From assembly GCF_021155775.2 (NCBI RefSeq), contig NC_060234.1:31865026-31929025 (forward strand): DNA of 64,000 nucleotides, written 5' to 3'. Shown in pieces: positions 60,533 through 64,000 of this stretch. The translations under genes were made by a program, and so were the position numbers. This DNA is from Neodiprion pinetum. Lineage: Eukaryota; Arthropoda; Insecta; Hymenoptera; Diprionidae. Position 1 is the first letter of the stretch; each line of letters starts with the position of its first letter. Below the pieces are notes generated by a model. That model saw nothing but the letters and a program-made list of their open reading frames with translations. It made no database searches and was not told the origin of the DNA.

Positions 60533-63500
60533 CTGAAACAGGAGAAACGATCTTAGATGGTGATGATTTAGATTTTTAAGGACTGCCATGTTCCGAGTGA
60601 CTGTTTATTTTTTTTTTTGTTTTTTTTTATTCACGCAGCTGAAAGTGGATGTACCGATTTGCCGAATCCTCGTATGTTCGATAATTACAAAATATCGGTG
60701 AGTAATACGGTTGGCGACATTCACGCAACGGAATTCATAAAAAAAACTTCGAAACTGACGAAAGAAAAAGGATATTAAATTAGAGCCACGTTGGCGATTC
60801 AGTACAGAGACAAGACGATTACCTTTATGCATAATTCCGACGTATATTGAAAACAGTTTTCCAAATAATACAGTCTCTGATCTAATTACGCGATCTACCT
60901 CTTCGATTGTACTCGAAACATGAGGAAGGCGACATTATATTACCGATCTGTTAGGTATTTTCACATTGGATTAAACCTGTGACGAAAGTTTTGTTTCACA
61001 CACAGGAGCCGAGTGTTATAATCTATAAATAGACCTGAGACCCTCCAGGAATTCCCATCGGTATAATAGCAGTTTCCAATTATCGCTATCATCGGCAAAT
61101 TGACGATTAGCAACGCGAACTCGCTCTGTGTTGAGGATGGCAGCGCTGTGCCTGTGGCGTAGGTCATGGGAGGAATGCGGTTGACAAGGTCGATTGTTCG
61201 CCGTCCCTGAGCCCTGAGGCCAACTGTAATATTAGCTTATGACAATACAGTGATCGTGTCGTGAATAAGCTTTATCTACTGCCAATGATACGGTTAACTA
61301 CTGTGATGTATGTGTCTCACACAGTTCCCTAAGTTGTACGTACGTACTTAAATGTATAATGCCAAGTTATTAAACTGGTTATCCAACAGTTGCGTTCCTG
61401 ATCTACGCAACGTGATGTCGCAAGTATATCAACGAAATAATTTGACATCAAGAATTATAGGCATGTACTATTTTACGGTACGTTTGCAAAATGACATCTT
61501 ATCAATCGCTTTGGAGCATATACATTTGCGAAGTATTGCACTGCACGGACAGATAATTATTATTCTGTGAATCGCGAGCTGCGGAGTTTACGATCATTCC
61601 AACAAACGGCAAAAAATTGAACGGAATTGATTACCATACTTGTAATACCTGTTTCGTCAAATTTTCGAACTGAGTACACGTGTTTCTAGTGAGAATTTAT
61701 TCGCTTCAATCCATGTATTCGTTTCCATCCGCGCAAATGTAACCTTTCGATGCTTATTCGATTTAATTTTTCATTGCAATTGCAAATCCGATTTAGTACT
61801 ATTTATCCGAATGAATTCTTTTAAAAAAAGACAAATCACATGAATCAATCCAAATCGAGGAACACCATTTCTTTTCTTGCCAAACGAATTCTTCTTAAAA
61901 AATAGGAAACACTATATTCGATGAATTTGTACGACGTTACGGATTCCTTTATATTATGTGCAATTCCGTCCAATTTTTCGAGCGAGTTAACTAATTCATG
62001 AATTTATTTATATTCGGGGTGCACTTAAGTATAAATAAGAGTTCTAGCGACGGTAAACTCCAAGTCGGGCATGTCCTGCGCCTATGTCCGTCCAATCCTT
62101 CGGTTTATTCAGGTTTTTCTGAGCGATGCCGGATGATTTTGATATAGGCGACGGTATATGTTTCGTTCCATTCCACAGTTTATATCAAAGTGAATTTTCC
62201 AGGTTGAATAGAACGTAAAAAGAAGCCGATAGTTACCTGTAAAACCTTACTTGTAAAACCAAACGACAAAACTACCTACTCAACCAAATAAATCATGATA
62301 TTATTGTATTTAGTGTACAGATTTGTGAATAATTGTTATAAATAAGCCATTTGACAAATTTATATATGTATGTATGTACTTAATTTGACAAAATATTAAC
62401 CTCAAGCAGTTTTTAAAGATGTAATTGTAGGAATTGTTTCGTATTGAAAAGTAAAAGCAAAATTCCTTTCTATTCGTTTCTACACTCGGATCACTTTATT
62501 TTCGATTCGTACTTGTACGGATTACCCGATAAAGAAACTAGGTTGGATCGAATTAAAAAATCTCAATCCGTTTGAATTCAAAAGCCGAACGGAGATTGCA
62601 AAATATTTGAAACATCGATACTCGAAGCACGATTTATAGGCCACGGTTCGACACAGGATCATTGTTCGTTTATCTAATTATTATCCATTCCTCTCGTCGC
62701 GGTTTCGGTACAGTTAGAGATCACGGTCAGCCAGAGAATCGGATTCGACGGTCCGTACTTCCTGCGACTCTTTGTTCGGCCGAATGCGTGGACATTAACG
62801 ATTTTTATTGCAGAGCTCGGGATAGTTTTTCGCGAGGATCCCGTGAATCATCTATTCTTCATTGTCGCAGAACGTTACTTTGACCCCCACATACTATACA
62901 TGTACCTTTCGTAATGCCGTTTCTGCACCGGGGCAACGACATCAGAAGAAGTCGCACAACGCGGTCTCAAGTTCCGCATGATGACCCGCACGCAGGAAAT
63001 TGCGTCGTACCTAAACCGCTGCATACGTGCAAGCCCAGGTCCATGACGACAAATTTTCACCTGTTGCTTCAGCGTGTCTTTATCTGCACGTTATTTCTAG
63101 CCTCTCATGCTGTTTTATAGAGGTAAAAAACGAAATCTTATCACAAAAACACCTTTCTATAAGCAAACTGCGGCATGATGCACCCACCTGAGAAACTGTG
63201 GGAGACAACTATCTTCATGTTATTTTACGAAAATCATGCAGGACAGGTGCACGGCAAGCGAGTAGAAACTTTTTCGTAATCGTGACTACAGTAATTAGGC
63301 AAGGGACAATTCGTTGTGTCACGTTATCGCGTGAAAGTTGCGTACAAAAGTACTACCTTACGGTTTTTAACCGAATAATAACCGGCGTATTAAACAGTCT
63401 TTGATAGTATAATTGAGGATGCGGGAAACCAGATCAGGTTCAACCGATCGCATTAATGCCAAACTATGAATAACACAAAATCACGCCAGTGATGAGAATA

Positions 63501-64000
63501 CTTGTAATATCAGTCTAGCTAACGAAGATAAAGAATGAAGATTAGTTCCCAAATGTATGAAAACGTAAATTCACTCCGTACGTATTGTATAATCTACACT
63601 GTCAACGAGTAAAAGTATAAAGTAAAAAATGTAAGATAGCATTTAATTCAAACGGCAGATCGGTAATTTCCATCTTCAATTTTCAAAGCAAAATTGACTG
63701 AAAAGTGTAAGTTCGTGATCGAAACTCACGGGCCTGCTTAGCTGGCACATACACATCGCGATACGGTACGTGCAAGATAGAAGTAGATACCAAACGTTAC
63801 ATGATATCAGGCTGCATTCGATACGGTCGTATCTGCAAAGTAATTAATAGCATTCCACGATTATTCGCAAGCCTCGTCGCGGAGTCGCCGCGATGACGGA
63901 ACGGACGATTGTAAGCAGATATGATGGTCCGCCGCTGTCTGACCTGTGCGAGGCTAAACCCCTGAATTATCAGTAGTACAGACCGTATTGCGTCGCGCAC
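60533..64000 (-). other. Hr4 intron, no further coding exon recognised
   Basis: Sequence upstream of the first visible Hr4 exon. I searched for the expected basic N-terminal exon of Hr4 and did not find it, so the intron probably extends past 64000. Segments at 62660-63060 and 63820-64000 are richer in CpG and GC and could hold promoter or enhancer sequence. The frames in them show no family resemblance. Confidence 0.55.

Noticed and set aside
59907..60536. 209-residue plus-strand frame
   Set aside because: Antisense to the first visible Hr4 exon; GC-rich coding DNA gives long Arg/Thr-rich shadow frames. The 132-residue frame at 58281-58679 is the same case.
62662..63060. Frames on both strands in a GC-richer patch of the Hr4 intron
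   Set aside because: The minus frame ends near a weak donor (AAAG|GTACAT) and could be imagined as the missing Hr4 exon, but it lacks the expected basic motif, and the phase and donor are unconvincing.

Overview
This is a 64 kb stretch of AT-rich animal nuclear DNA. It has introns with GT-AG boundaries, simple-sequence repeats and small non-autonomous repeats, and no prokaryotic features. The encoded proteins place it in an insect: the dynamin and the nuclear receptor resemble the Drosophila shibire and Hr4 products more than vertebrate proteins. A hymenopteran is my guess from general character, not something the sequence proves.

Layout, left to right. (1) Positions 1-56 are the last codons of a plus-strand gene that lies mostly outside the window. 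(2) 2452-6732, minus strand: one very long coding exon for a 1426-residue lysine/serine-rich protein that I do not recognise. It carries fourteen degenerate 36-37-residue repeats, a spliced 5' leader and probably a 3' UTR intron. (3) 6904-15858: about 9 kb without a recognisable coding exon, with a (TG)n tract and a 160-bp inverted-repeat element. (4) 15859-37635, minus strand: a complete dynamin gene (shibire orthologue) that I could assemble in 15 coding exons (863 aa) with every junction in frame. (5) 37636-38365: a 730-bp shared promoter region. (6) 38366-40640, plus strand: a complete 7-exon gene for the PP6 catalytic subunit (PpV orthologue, 303 aa). (7) 40641-52808: 12 kb with no firm coding gene. 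It holds a CpG-rich island, one orphan coding-like ORF and long microsatellites. (8) 52809-60532, minus strand: nine 3' exons of the Hr4/NR6A-type nuclear receptor. The N-terminal exon or exons lie beyond 60532, probably outside the window.

The main result of the hunt is in dynamin. Besides the constitutive exons, three extra frame-preserving exons are visible (27, 18 and 51 nt), plus an alternative terminal exon that ends the protein in SRRQ after 834 residues. The additions fall before the PH domain, between PH and GED, and inside GED. A comparable 9-nt candidate lies in the ligand-binding-domain part of Hr4. Other points of interest are a 649-bp foldback element with 222-bp arms that carry a tRNA-like Pol III promoter, a roughly 100-bp-arm hairpin in an Hr4 intron, a 21-bp hairpin 93 bp upstream of the first zinc-finger exon, and the repeat architecture of the lysine-rich protein.

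The genes share no obvious pathway. Dynamin cuts endocytic vesicles at the plasma membrane, PP6 is a Ser/Thr phosphatase, and Hr4 is a nuclear receptor tied to ecdysone timing. Dynamin and PP6 share a head-to-head promoter region. Exon coordinates were read by eye from splice consensus, reading frame and family conservation; no transcript data were available.
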